A DNA stretch of 64,000 nt from Nocardioides ungokensis (lineage in GTDB: Bacteria; Actinomycetota; Actinomycetes; Propionibacteriales; Nocardioidaceae). Each line of letters opens with the position of its first letter. Position 1 is the stretch's first letter. Location: positions 4,535,001 through 4,599,000 of the forward strand of contig NZ_CP059164.1 of the NCBI RefSeq assembly GCF_013466985.1, given 5' to 3'. A model generated the notes under the pieces. It saw only the letters and a program-made list of their open reading frames with translations, did no database searches and was not told the DNA's origin. Below are positions 43,755-52,289 of this stretch, in pieces. The position numbers and the translations under genes are program-made.

Positions 43755-44627
43755 GTGAAGTTGGGGCTGCACTACTGGAACTACTCGACGCCCGCCGATC
43801 CGGCGCGGATCGCACCGACGCTGGCCGGGGCGGCGCGCATCGCGGAGCAGGCGGGCTTCGCCTCGTTCACCGCCATGGACCACTACTTCCAGATGGAGAC
43901 CCCGAGCACCGCGGCCGACGAGCCGATGCTCGAGGGCTACACGGCCCTCGGCTATGTGGCGGCGCTGACCGAGCGCATGACGCTCGGGCTGCTCGTCACG
44001 GGCGTGATGTATCGGCATCCCGGTCTGCTGGCGAAGATCGTCACCACCCTCGACGTGCTCTCGGGCGGCCGCGCCCGTCTCGGCATCGGCGCGTCGTGGT
44101 ACGAGCGGGAGCAGCGGGGGCTAGGCGTGCCCGTGGTGCCGGTGGCCGAGCGCTTCGAGCGGCTCGAGGAGACGCTGCAGATCTGCAAGCAGATGTGGAG
44201 CGAGGACAACGGGCCGTACGAAGGCAGGCACTATCAGCTCGCGGAGACCGTATGCGTGCCGGCGCCGCTGACCCGGCCGCATCCGCCCGTCATGATCGGC
44301 GGAGGTGGTGAGAAGAAGACGCTGCTGTTCGTGGCGCGTTATGCGGACGCGTGCAATCTCTTCGGCTCCAGCCCAGAGGACATGGCACACAAGCTCGACG
44401 TCCTTCGTGCGCACTGCACCGACGTGGGCCGCGACTACGACACGATCACGAAGACGGTGCTGGCGCTGCTGCCGCCACTGGAGGACCCGAAGGCGTTCCT
44501 GGTTCAGGCCGAACAGTATGCGCGCCTCGGTGTCACAGAGTTGCAGGTGATGCCGGACCGCGACCCGGTCGAGTTCGCGCAGCGGGTGGGGCAGGACGTC
44601 GTACCGCAGCTCACGTCGATCGGCTGA
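43755..44627 (+). CDS. LLM-class F420-dependent oxidoreductase
   Basis: This 290-residue luciferase-like barrel is intact: KLGLHYWNYSTPADPARIAP, GFASFTAMDHYFQM, MTLGLLVTGVMYRHPGLLAK, LDVLSGGRARLGIGASWYERE, RLEETLQICKQMW and PPVMIGGGGEKKTLLFVARYAD. The family reduces or oxidises diverse substrates with F420H2/F420. The GTG follows GGAGG at a good distance, and the longer open frame upstream runs through promoter-like sequence. Its base composition is a little lower in GC than the flanks. Confidence 0.88.
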   Translation: MKLGLHYWNYSTPADPARIAPTLAGAARIAEQAGFASFTAMDHYFQMETPSTAADEPMLEGYTALGYVAALTERMTLGLLVTGVMYRHPGLLAKIVTTLDVLSGGRARLGIGASWYEREQRGLGVPVVPVAERFERLEETLQICKQMWSEDNGPYEGRHYQLAETVCVPAPLTRPHPPVMIGGGGEKKTLLFVARYADACNLFGSSPEDMAHKLDVLRAHCTDVGRDYDTITKTVLALLPPLEDPKAFLVQAEQYARLGVTELQVMPDRDPVEFAQRVGQDVVPQLTSIG

Positions 44628-44798
44628 CGCGCACAGGCGTCGTCCGGTGGATCAACGGTCTTGGGGGCAATGACGGAGGGAGGCCGTTTCAGTCGCCGAG
44701 CACGGAGCGCTCGACAGCCGGCGGTCCCTCCCTGTGTGAGCTGACGAACCTCCGTGTCGATCAGGCCACAACGGGTACGCACCCCAGGGAGGCAACGC

Positions 44799-45289
44799 AT
44801 GAGGACAACTGAGGTACCGAGGGACCAGAGCGCCCAGAGCAGTCCCAGCCCGGCCCAAGCCTTCGGCATGGTCCTCGACGCCGCCGTGGGGACCGTTGCA
44901 GCGAAGCTGGAACGCAAGACAGCCGGCTGGATCGACAAGCTCAGCGCCGTTGCAGGCGAGAACCACTCCACCGACGCCATCGATGAACTGACCGACGCCG
45001 GCTGGACGCCGTGGCCGAATCCGGAGGCCTGGCGCAGCGAGCCGGTGCCGAGGGCGTCAAGGCCCGCGTGCACGGCAAGAGTCCGGCGTGGGCGGCGATC
45101 CGCGCCGTATGGCGGGCGGGGACGCCTGCGGTGAGAGCGGCGATCGTCACCTCGGCGGCAGCTGCCGTCGTGCTCCTGCTGGTGTCCCCCGCGCTCCTGG
45201 TCGTCTACCTCCTGAGCTGGCTCGTGATCGCGGCTGTGTGCCGTTCCCGTGCAACCCGCCGGCGCCACCCTGCGGCGGTCAGCATCTGA
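44799..45289 (+). CDS. Hypothetical single-span membrane protein (frameshift)
   Basis: About 163 residues after repair. The N-terminal part is soluble (FGMVLDAAVGTVAAKLERKT, GWIDKLSAVAGENHSTDAID), then LAQRAGAEGVKARVHGKSPA, a membrane helix (IVTSAAAAVVLLLVSPALLV) and a basic end. The frame changes near 44999-45001 (ELTDAG|LDAVAESGG), where one G is missing. ATG 44799 follows AGGGAGG. No family is recognised. It resembles small actinobacterial proteins with a stalk and one anchor. Confidence 0.62.
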
Positions 45290-45372
45290 CCCGACCGTCT
45301 CGAGGAGCAATCTTCAGCTCCTGCAGACTGAATCGTGCAACGCGCCTTCCTCGATCTCGGCAGCGGCGGGAG

Positions 45373-46806
45373 TCAGTGCGCCATGTCGACGAAGCGCGAG
45401 TAGTGGCCCTGGAAGGCGACGGTGATGTCGCGGGTGGGGCCGTTGCGGTGCTTGGCGACGATCAGGTCGGCCTCGCCGGGGCGGGTCGACTCCTTCTCGT
45501 AGACGTCGTCGCGGTGCAGCAGGATCACCATGTCGGCGTCCTGCTCCAGCGAGCCGGACTCACGCAGGTCGCTCATCATCGGGCGCTTGTCGCCGCGCTG
45601 CTCGGGACCACGGTTGAGCTGGGAGAGCGCGATGATCGGGAGCTCGAGCTCCTTGGCGAGCAGCTTGATCTGGCGGGAGAACTCCGAGACCTCGAGCTGG
45701 CGGGACTCGACCTTCTTGCCCGAGCTCATCAGCTGCATGTAGTCGATGACGATCAGCTTCAGGTCGTGGCGCTGCTTGAGCCGGCGCGCCTTGGCCCGGA
45801 TCTCCATCATGGTCATGTTCGGGGAGTCGTCGATGAACATCGGCGCCGAGGAGACCTCGCCCATCTTGCGGGCGAGCTTGGCCCAGTCGTCGTCGTTCAT
45901 GTTGCCGTTGCGGATGTGGTTGAGCGGCACCTTCGCCTCCGCCGACAGCAGGCGCATCGTGATCTCCGAGCGCGTCATCTCCAGGCTGAAGAAGACGCTG
46001 CTCAGGTTGTTGTGGATCGACGCGGCGCGGCAGAAGTCGAGGGCAAGGGTCGACTTACCCATGGCGGGACGAGCCGCCACGATGATCATCTGGCCGGAGT
46101 GCAGACCGTTGGTGAGGTCGTCGAGGTCGGCGAAGCCGGTCGGTACGCCGTAGAGCCCGGCCTCGCGGTTGCTGATCGCCTCGATCTCGTCGAGGACGCC
46201 GTCCATGATGTCGCTCAGCGGGACGTAGTCCTCGCCCGAGCGCTTGTCGGCGATCTTGTAGACCTCGGCCTGGGCCTGGTCCACCACGTCGTCGATCTGG
46301 CCCTCGCCGGCGTAGCCGATCTGCACGATCTTGGTGCCGGCGTCGACGAGGCGACGCAGGATCGCCTTCTCCCGGACGATCTCGGCGTAGTAGCCGGCGT
46401 TGGCCGCGATCGGCACGTTGGCCGACAGCGTGTGGAGGTAGGGCGCGCCCCCGATCCGCTGCAGCTCGCCGCGGCGCTGGAGCGCGGCTGCGACGGTGAC
46501 CATGTCGACCGGCTCGCTGCGGCCGTAGAGGTCGATGATGACCTCGTGGATCGTCTCGTGCGCGGGCCGGTAGAAGTCGGTGCCCCGCAGCACCTCGGCG
46601 ACGTCGGCGATGGCGTCCTTGGACAGCAGCATCGACCCGAGCACGGACTGCTCGGCCGCCATGTCCTGCGGCGGGGTCCGATCCCCCGGCCTCGTCGGCC
46701 GCTCGCCCGGTGCGTACGGCGCGGGCCCGTCGCCCCAGTCCTCGAGGGGCGGCTCCACCCACTCCTGCGAGTCCTGCCCCCGACCGTCGTGCTCCGCGAT
46801 GCTCAC
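45373..46806 (-). CDS. dnaB: Replicative DNA helicase DnaB
   Basis: This 477-residue protein has the N-terminal primase-interacting domain (PPQDMAAEQSVLGSMLLSKD, DFYRPAHETIHEVIIDLYGR) and the RecA-like motor: Walker A MIIVAARPAMGKSTLALDFC, LSSVFFSLEMTRSEITMRLL, Walker B LKLIVIDYMQLM, then SQLNRGPEQRGDKRPMMSDL. No intein is present, unlike some mycobacterial DnaB proteins. GTG 46806 follows AGGAGG at seven bases, which decides the start against the longer open frame. It unwinds DNA at the fork as a hexamer. The upstream region holds DnaA-box-like sequences. Confidence 0.95.
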   Translation of the reverse strand: MSIAEHDGRGQDSQEWVEPPLEDWGDGPAPYAPGERPTRPGDRTPPQDMAAEQSVLGSMLLSKDAIADVAEVLRGTDFYRPAHETIHEVIIDLYGRSEPVDMVTVAAALQRRGELQRIGGAPYLHTLSANVPIAANAGYYAEIVREKAILRRLVDAGTKIVQIGYAGEGQIDDVVDQAQAEVYKIADKRSGEDYVPLSDIMDGVLDEIEAISNREAGLYGVPTGFADLDDLTNGLHSGQMIIVAARPAMGKSTLALDFCRAASIHNNLSSVFFSLEMTRSEITMRLLSAEAKVPLNHIRNGNMNDDDWAKLARKMGEVSSAPMFIDDSPNMTMMEIRAKARRLKQRHDLKLIVIDYMQLMSSGKKVESRQLEVSEFSRQIKLLAKELELPIIALSQLNRGPEQRGDKRPMMSDLRESGSLEQDADMVILLHRDDVYEKESTRPGEADLIVAKHRNGPTRDITVAFQGHYSRFVDMAH

Positions 46807-47316
46807 CCTGGGCCTCCTGAACTCATCTGCGATCCGACCCCACTCGAGCGTGACCGAGGGTAGAGAAGGCCGTCGACATCCACCCGCGGACGCACCCTCG
46901 GCACGTCCCCGGACCCCGTCGGTTGACCATCGGCAACCCCCGGACCGTACGTCGCGGGTGGGCCCTGGTGAAAGCCCGTCGTCCACAGGTCCTGTGGATA
47001 ACGTGCCGAACGTCGTGGACGACACGCAGAGAGTTGTGCACCCGTTGGGGACAGGCCTGTGGACAAGTTCGTCCATCTCTCGCCGAATGCCGCTCTGACC
47101 TGCGAGAACGTGTGTGCACAGGTGTGGAGCGAAAATTGTCGGAGATCAGTTTCCGGCCACCTCACGGTCACCTCCCGGACGCCATGCCCCAGGTCGGCAC
47201 CGGTGCGCAACCCCGGGATTCCCACAGACTGGGGATGGTTACCCACAGGGGCCCGGGACTAGTTCGCGTTGGGAGCAATGTCGAGTAATGGTCATTACCG
47301 TGACTAGTATGGGCCA
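46807..47316. promoter_or_regulatory. 510-base region upstream of dnaB with DnaA-box-like sequences
   Basis: There is no supported gene. On the minus strand there are TTATCCACA (46993-47001) and TTGTCCACA (47058-47066), both perfect DnaA boxes. TTACCCACA, with one mismatch, is on the plus strand at 47239-47247, and several partial TCCACA/CCCACA motifs are scattered between. The density suggests DnaA binding for dnaB control or titration. At the right end TAGTAT (47305-47310) is a likely -10 for the MATE gene. Confidence 0.55.
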
Positions 47317-48676
47317 GTGCCCGCCTCCCCCGACCGCGAGATCTGGCGCCTCGCCGTCCCGGCCTTCCTGGCCCTGGTCGCGGAGCCGCTGTTCCTGCTC
47401 GCCGACGCCGCCATCGTGGGCCACCTCGGCACGGCAGCCCTCGCCGGGCTGGGCCTCGCCGGCGCGGTCCTGCAGACCGTGGTCGGGCTGTGCGTGTTCC
47501 TGGCCTACGGCACCACCGCCGGGGTCGCCCGGCGGCTCGGGGCCGGCGACCTGCGCGGCGCCCTCGCCCAGGGCATCGACGGGCTCTGGCTCGCGGTCGG
47601 CATCGGCGCGGTCACGACCGTCGCCGGCATCCTGCTCACGGAGGCGCTCGTGCACGCCTTCGGCGCCGCCGACAGCGTGACCGGCCCGGCCGCGACGTAC
47701 CTGCGGATCGCCTTCCTCGGCACCACCCCGCTGCTGGTGATGCTCGCCGCCACCGGCGTGCTCCGCGGCCTGCAGGACACCCGCACGCCCCTCGCGGTGG
47801 CCGTGGGCGGCAACGCCCTCAACGTGGCCCTGAACCTGCTCCTGGTCTTCGGCGCCGGGTCCGTGCCCGGCCTCGGGATCGCCGGCTCGGCCCTCGGCTC
47901 GGTCCTCGCCCAGGCGGCGAGCGCCGTCGCCCTGGTGGTGGTCGTGGTCCGGGCCGCGCGCCGCGAGGGCGCACCCGCTGCGCCCCGATCTTCCGGGCAT
48001 CCGGGCCGCGGCCCACGCTGCCGCGGCGCTGGTCGTCCGCACCATCACCCTCCGCGCGGCCCTGCTGGTCACGACGTACGCCGTGACCCTGGGCGCGACC
48101 GGAGCCCGCGACCAGCAGGTCCAGCTCGCCACCCACCAGCTGGCCCTGACGATCTGGACCTTCCTGGCCTTCAGCCTCGACGCCATCGCCATCGCCGCCC
48201 AGGCGATCACCGGCCGAGCCCTGGGAGCCGGTGACGTCGACGGGACCCGGGCCGCGACCCGCCGGATGGTCGTCTGGGGCGTCCGCTGCGGGGTGGTGAC
48301 CGGACTGCTGCTGGCCGCGGCCAGCCCGGTCCTCGGCCGGCTCTTCACCGACGACCGTGCGGTGCAGCAGCTGCTGGTCCCGGTGCTGCTGGTGGCCGCG
48401 CTCGGCCAGCCGGTCGCGGGCGTCGTCTTCGTCCTCGACGGCGTCCTGATCGGCGCCGGCGACGGCCCCTACCTCGCCCGCGGCGGCCTGGTGACCCTGG
48501 CCGCCCACGCACCCCTCGTGCTCGTCCTCGGCGCCGCCTCCGCCGGCCTGGTGACGGTCTGGCTCTGCTTCGCGGGGGTGTTCATGGGGGCCCGGCTGGT
48601 CGTCCTGGTCCGGCGTGCCCGGGGCACCGCGTGGCTGGTGACCGGCCCCCGCGCCGGCGTCGCCAGCGCCACGTAG
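47317..48676 (+). CDS. MATE family efflux transporter (one frameshift)
   Basis: About 452 residues with 12 spans of the MATE/DinF type: IWRLAVPAFLALVAEPLFLL, DAAIVGHLGTAALAGLGLAG, AYGTTAGVARRLGAGDLRG and LRGLQDTRTPLAVAVGGNAL. In the second half come VQLATHQLALTIWTFLAFSL, IAAQAITGRALGAGD and LVLDGVLIGAGDGPYL-like sequence. The frame changes near 47974-47976, where one C is extra (REGAPLRPDLPG). GTG 47317 lies six bases after TAGTAT, so the mRNA is probably leaderless. It exports cationic or organic compounds using Na+ or H+ in relatives. Confidence 0.84.
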
Positions 48677-48685
48677 ATTGGGGGC

Positions 48686-49237
48686 GTGAAGCCGCTCCAG
48701 TCCGTCGCGATGGGACTGGTCATCGTGGTGATGGTCGCCCGCTTCCACGGGTACGACGCGCTCCCGGACCCCCTCGGCTGGGTCCTGGTGCTGCTCGGGG
48801 TGCGCGCCCTGTCGCCGGCCGTCCCGCACCGGTCGTCGCTGCTGGCCCTGGCCTCGCTGGCCGGGGTCGTCTCGGTCGTGCTGTGGTTCCCCGGGGTCAC
48901 CGACTCGCTCTACGACACCGACCCGTCCCTGGCCTGGGCCGCCAACCTCCCCCAGCTGCTCTTCGCCGCCCTGCTGTGCCACGCGCTGGCGGCCACCGCG
49001 GAGGAGGCCGAGGACACGCGGGCGACGCGCTGGCTGCGCCTGACCCGGACCGGGATGCTGGTCGTGGCCGCGCTGCCGATCCTGGTCTTCGGGGGCGGCG
49101 TCGCGTCGTTCTACTCGACGTCGGTGGTCGCGGCCGGGCTGATGGCGGTGCTGCTGATCTGGCTGCTGTTCCGCTACTCGGGCCGGGCCTGGGCACTGCC
49201 CACCCTGGCGCAGCCGGACGCACCCACCACCGCCTGA
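48686..49237 (+). CDS. Hypothetical integral membrane protein
   Basis: This 183-residue protein has five or six spans (LQSVAMGLVIVVMVARFHGY, DPLGWVLVLLGVRAL, LLALASLAGVVSVVLWFPGV, LPQLLFAALLCHALAATA, MLVVAALPILVFGGGVASFY, VVAAGLMAVLLIWLLFRY). No named family is recognised. GTG 48686 lies six bases after TAGATT, whose TAG is also the stop of the MATE gene, so it may have its own leaderless promoter inside the MATE end. A strong hairpin follows the stop. Confidence 0.68.
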   Translation: MKPLQSVAMGLVIVVMVARFHGYDALPDPLGWVLVLLGVRALSPAVPHRSSLLALASLAGVVSVVLWFPGVTDSLYDTDPSLAWAANLPQLLFAALLCHALAATAEEAEDTRATRWLRLTRTGMLVVAALPILVFGGGVASFYSTSVVAAGLMAVLLIWLLFRYSGRAWALPTLAQPDAPTTA

Positions 49238-49282
49238 CCGGCCGCGAGGCGCCCGCCGGCCCGGGCAGGCCCGGGGATGCGA

Positions 49283-49318
49283 CAGGGGCCGTCCCTCCCG
49301 GAGGAGGAACGGCCCCTG
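49283..49318. terminator. Bidirectional terminator after the rpsF-rplI operon
   Basis: CAGGGGCCGTCCCTCC (49283-49298) pairs with GGAGGAACGGCCCCTG (49303-49318), with one mismatch in 16 bases and a CGGA loop. It lies between the convergent membrane-protein gene and rplI. Confidence 0.75.
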
Positions 49319-49337
49319 AGGCGTGAGACGCGAGTCG

Positions 49338-49784
49338 TCAGGCGGGGATCACGTTGAGGGACACCGTGGCGGACACCTCGTCGTGCAGCTTGACGGCGAC
49401 CTCGTGGGCGCCGAGCGACTTGATCGGGTTGTCCACCACGATCGTGCGCTTGTCGACCTGCTCGCCGGACGTCTCGGCGAGCGCACCGGCGATCTCGGAG
49501 ACGGTGACGGCGCCGAAGAGCCGGCCACCCTCACCCGCACGGACCTTGACGCTGACCGGGGCGGCCTCGAGCTTCGCCTTGATCTGCGCGGCGTGGTCGT
49601 GGTCGCGGACCGCACGCGAGGAGCGGGCGGCCTTGATCGACTCGACGGTCTTCTCCGCGCCGCGGGTCCAGCGGATGCCGAGACCACGGGGCACGAGGTA
49701 GTTGCGGCCGTAGCCGTCCTTCACCTCGACGACGTCACCGGGGGCACCGAGACCGGTGACCTCCTGGGTCAGGATGAGCTTCAT
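49338..49784 (-). CDS. rplI: 50S ribosomal protein L9
   Basis: This 148-residue protein is full-length L9. The N-terminal domain has [20 protein letters not shown] and [21 protein letters not shown] long connecting helix ([20 protein letters not shown]) leads to the C-terminal domain ([38 protein letters not shown]). L9 binds 23S rRNA near the L1 stalk and limits frame slippage. It is last in the rpsF-ssb-rpsR-rplI operon, 14 bases after rpsR. Confidence 0.97.
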   Translation of the reverse strand: MKLILTQEVTGLGAPGDVVEVKDGYGRNYLVPRGLGIRWTRGAEKTVESIKAARSSRAVRDHDHAAQIKAKLEAAPVSVKVRAGEGGRLFGAVTVSEIAGALAETSGEQVDKRTIVVDNPIKSLGAHEVAVKLHDEVSATVSLNVIPA

Positions 49785-49798
49785 GTTCCGTGCTCCTC

Positions 49799-50035
49799 TC
49801 AGCGACCGGTGGACGTGTAGGGCAGCAGGGCGAGCTCGCGGGCGTTCTTGACGGCGATCGCCACGTCACGCTGGTGCTGGACGCAGTTGCCGGTCACCCG
49901 ACGGGCGCGGATCTTGCCGCGGTCCGAGATGAACTTGCGGAGCAGGGCGGTGTCCTTGTAGTCGACACCGGTCGCCTTCTCCTTGCAGAACTGGCAAACC
50001 TTCTTCTTGGGCTTGCGAATCACTGCCTTGGCCAT
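49799..50035 (-). CDS. rpsR: 30S ribosomal protein S18
   Basis: This 78-residue S18 has [40 protein letters not shown] and [20 protein letters not shown]. The three Cys (CQFC and NCVQH) mark the zinc-type (C+) form, in contrast to zinc-free S18 paralogs. It binds 16S rRNA with S6. The gene lies between ssb and rplI in the standard order. Confidence 0.97.
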   Translation of the reverse strand: MAKAVIRKPKKKVCQFCKEKATGVDYKDTALLRKFISDRGKIRARRVTGNCVQHQRDVAIAVKNARELALLPYTSTGR

Positions 50036-50111
50036 TGTGGTGCTTCCTTTCTAGAAGCCCGGCCCAGAGTGGGTACTGCGCCGGAATGGTTGAGGGATTC
50101 GTGTTTGGTTG

Positions 50112-50684
50112 TCAGAACGGAGGCTCGTCCGAGCCCACGCCGGGAGCGCCCCAGGGGTCGTTGCCCGCGGGCTGGCCGCCGCCGGAGTAGCCGCCGGACT
50201 GCTGTCCGCCGGACTGCGGAGCCGGGGTGGCCCACGGGTCGTCGCCGCCGCCGGACTGCTGCGGACGCGACTGCTGACCGCCCTGGCCGCCGCCGGAGTA
50301 GCCGCCCCCGCCACCCGAGCGCGAGGCCCGGGTGACCTTGGCGGTGGCGAAGGCCAGCGCGGGGCCGACCTCGTCGACCTCGAGCTCCACGACGGTGCGC
50401 TTCTCACCCTCGCGGGTCTCGTAGGAGCGCTGCTTCAGGCGACCCTGCACGATCACGCGCATGCCGCGCTGCAGGGACTCGGCGACGTTCTCCGCGGCCT
50501 GCCGCCAGACCGAGCAGGAGAGGAACAGCGCGTCGCCGTCCTTCCACTCGTTGGTCTGCCGGTCGAAGGTGCGCGGCGTCGACGCGATCCGGAAGTTGGC
50601 CACGGCCGCACCCGAGGGGGTGAATCGCAGCTCCGGGTCGTCGACGAGGTTGCCGACCACCGTGATGACGGTCTCGCCTGCCAT
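50112..50684 (-). CDS. ssb: Single-stranded DNA-binding protein SSB
   Basis: This 190-residue protein has the N-terminal OB fold ([77 protein letters not shown]). A Gly/Gln-rich flexible linker follows (about residues 115-180). The tail ends VGSDEPPF, a variant of the acidic tip that recruits repair and replication proteins. It coats single-stranded DNA as a tetramer. It lies between rpsF and rpsR; the ATG follows a weak GGAG. Confidence 0.96.
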   Translation of the reverse strand: MAGETVITVVGNLVDDPELRFTPSGAAVANFRIASTPRTFDRQTNEWKDGDALFLSCSVWRQAAENVAESLQRGMRVIVQGRLKQRSYETREGEKRTVVELEVDEVGPALAFATAKVTRASRSGGGGGYSGGGQGGQQSRPQQSGGGDDPWATPAPQSGGQQSGGYSGGGQPAGNDPWGAPGVGSDEPPF

Positions 50685-50750
50685 GGGCTCTCCTAGCTAG
50701 TTCTGGTCAAGTCCGCACATCGTTGCCGCTGGCACCGACAGGCGGAAGGG

Positions 50751-50759
50751 TTATCCACA
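50751..50759 (+). promoter_or_regulatory. Perfect DnaA box between rpsF and ssb
   Basis: TTATCCACA lies in the 84-base gap between the rpsF stop and the ssb start. With the sites upstream of dnaB it may link replication-protein expression to DnaA. A single box could also be chance. Confidence 0.4.
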
Positions 50760-50768
50760 GATCGACGC

Positions 50769-51059
50769 TCAGTGAGCGTCGGGGCGCATGACCTTCGTGC
50801 GGAGGATCGACTCGTTGAGGCCGAGCTGACGGTCGAACTCCTTGACCGTGGCGGGCTCGGCGTTCAGCGTGATGACGGCGTAGATGCCCTCGGTGTTCTT
50901 CTTGACCTCGTACGCGAGCCGGCGACGTCCCCAGACGTCCACGGACTCGACGGTTCCACCATCCGTGCGGATGACGTTGAGGTACTTGTCGAGCGACGTC
51001 TCAACGGTGCGCTCTTCGATGCTGGGGTCGAGGATGACCATGACTTCATAGGCACGCAA
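50769..51059 (-). CDS. rpsF: 30S ribosomal protein S6 (TTG start)
   Basis: This 96-residue S6 has [56 protein letters not shown] and [19 protein letters not shown]. The only in-frame start at the conserved N-terminus is TTG 51059, preceded by GGAGGTGGAG; upstream codons have no better candidate. The C-terminus ends DAH and lacks the Glu-Glu that E. coli RimK extends. It is first in the rpsF-ssb-rpsR-rplI operon. Confidence 0.95.
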   Translation of the reverse strand: MRAYEVMVILDPSIEERTVETSLDKYLNVIRTDGGTVESVDVWGRRRLAYEVKKNTEGIYAVITLNAEPATVKEFDRQLGLNESILRTKVMRPDAH

Positions 51060-51320
51060 AGCGGTCTCCACCTCCTCTGGACTAGGGCGACCACGGTCTC
51101 TCCGTGGCAGGAGGGCGTTGCGTTCCCGACCGGTCGCACGAGGATGTCGTACGACGATGGGCGGGTGTCCCTGGCCGGCCGGCCCCGTCGGTGGGGTGGG
51201 GACAAGGACGTCACAGGTTAGCAGCGGGGCACCGGGGCCCCGAAATCCCTGCCGGGGCTGCTGTGGACGCTCCCGGGTCGGGCCCGGCACCCCGTCGGTG
51301 GGCCTTCCTAGGATGGCCCG

Positions 51321-52115
51321 ATGAGCATCAGCATCGGAGCCCACGTCGACCAGACCGACCCGATCGCCGAGGCCAGGGCCCGGCAGGCGCCGCTGGTGCA
51401 GTTCTTCCTCGGTGACCCGCAGGGCTACAAGGGCCCGGAGTTCGCCTACGCCGGCGGCGCGGAGGGCCTCCGGGCCGATGCCGAGGCCGCGGGCATCGAC
51501 CTGTACGTCCACGCGCCGTACATCGTCAACGTCGCCACGACCAACAACCGGATCCGGATCCCGAGCCGCAAGCTGCTCCAGCAGCACGTCGACGCCGCGG
51601 CCTCGATCGGGGCGAAGGGGCTGATCGTGCACGGCGGCCACGTCAACAAGGACGACGACCCCGCGAAGGGCTTCGACAACTGGCGCAAGGCCGTGGAAGC
51701 GACCGACCTCAAGCTGCCGCTGCTGATCGAGAACACCGCGGGCGGCGACAACGCCATGACCCGCTACCTCGAGCGGATCGCCGGGGTGTGGGAGGCGATC
51801 TCCACGACCGAGCAGTTCGACATGGTCGGCTTCTGCCTCGACACCTGCCACGCCCACGCCGGCGGCAACGACCTGCAGACCGTGGTGGACGACGTACGCC
51901 GGATCACCGGCCGCATCGACCTGGTGCACTGCAACGACAGCCGCGACGACTTCGACTCCGGCGCCGACCGGCACGCCAACTTCGGCCACGGCCGGATCGA
52001 CCCCGAGCTGCTGGCGACGGTGGTGCGCGACGCCGGCGCCCCGGTGGTCTGCGAGACGCCGGGCGGGGCCGAGGAGCACCGGGCCGACTTCGACTGGCTG
52101 CGCGAGCGGATCTGA
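51321..52115 (+). CDS. nfo: Deoxyribonuclease IV (endonuclease IV family)
   Basis: This 264-residue TIM barrel has the zinc-binding residues of the family: [92 protein letters not shown] and VVCETPGG. Endonuclease IV cuts DNA at abasic sites in base-excision repair. TAGGAT ends six bases before the ATG, which suggests a leaderless mRNA. A long hairpin follows the stop. Confidence 0.92.
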   Translation: MSISIGAHVDQTDPIAEARARQAPLVQFFLGDPQGYKGPEFAYAGGAEGLRADAEAAGIDLYVHAPYIVNVATTNNRIRIPSRKLLQQHVDAAASIGAKGLIVHGGHVNKDDDPAKGFDNWRKAVEATDLKLPLLIENTAGGDNAMTRYLERIAGVWEAISTTEQFDMVGFCLDTCHAHAGGNDLQTVVDDVRRITGRIDLVHCNDSRDDFDSGADRHANFGHGRIDPELLATVVRDAGAPVVCETPGGAEEHRADFDWLRERI

Positions 52116-52136
52116 GGCGAAGCGGATCTGAGGGGA

Positions 52137-52187
52137 GGGGAGGATCCGGCCGGTAGCTCCCCCGCGGATCCCGGCCGGGTCCTCCCC
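52137..52187. terminator. Long terminator-like hairpin between convergent nfo and CHAT genes
   Basis: GGGGAGGATCCGGCCGG (52137-52153) pairs with CCGGCCGGGTCCTCCCC (52171-52187), with one T-G position in 17 bases. The loop is 17 bases. Confidence 0.65.
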
Positions 52188-52289
52188 TGGCGCCCTGGCC
52201 CCCCTGGCGCACGCCCCCTCAGGAGCGGCCGGCGCCGCCCCTGATACATCGGTCCACGGATCCGTGCCGGGCGCCGCGGGACCGAGTGC

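Noticed and set aside
46807-47316. Chromosomal origin (oriC) at the DnaA-box cluster upstream of dnaB
   Set aside because: Only two perfect boxes and a few weak ones, and no dnaA or dnaN beside it. The dnaB-rpsF-ponA order matches a region near, but not at, oriC in M. tuberculosis.
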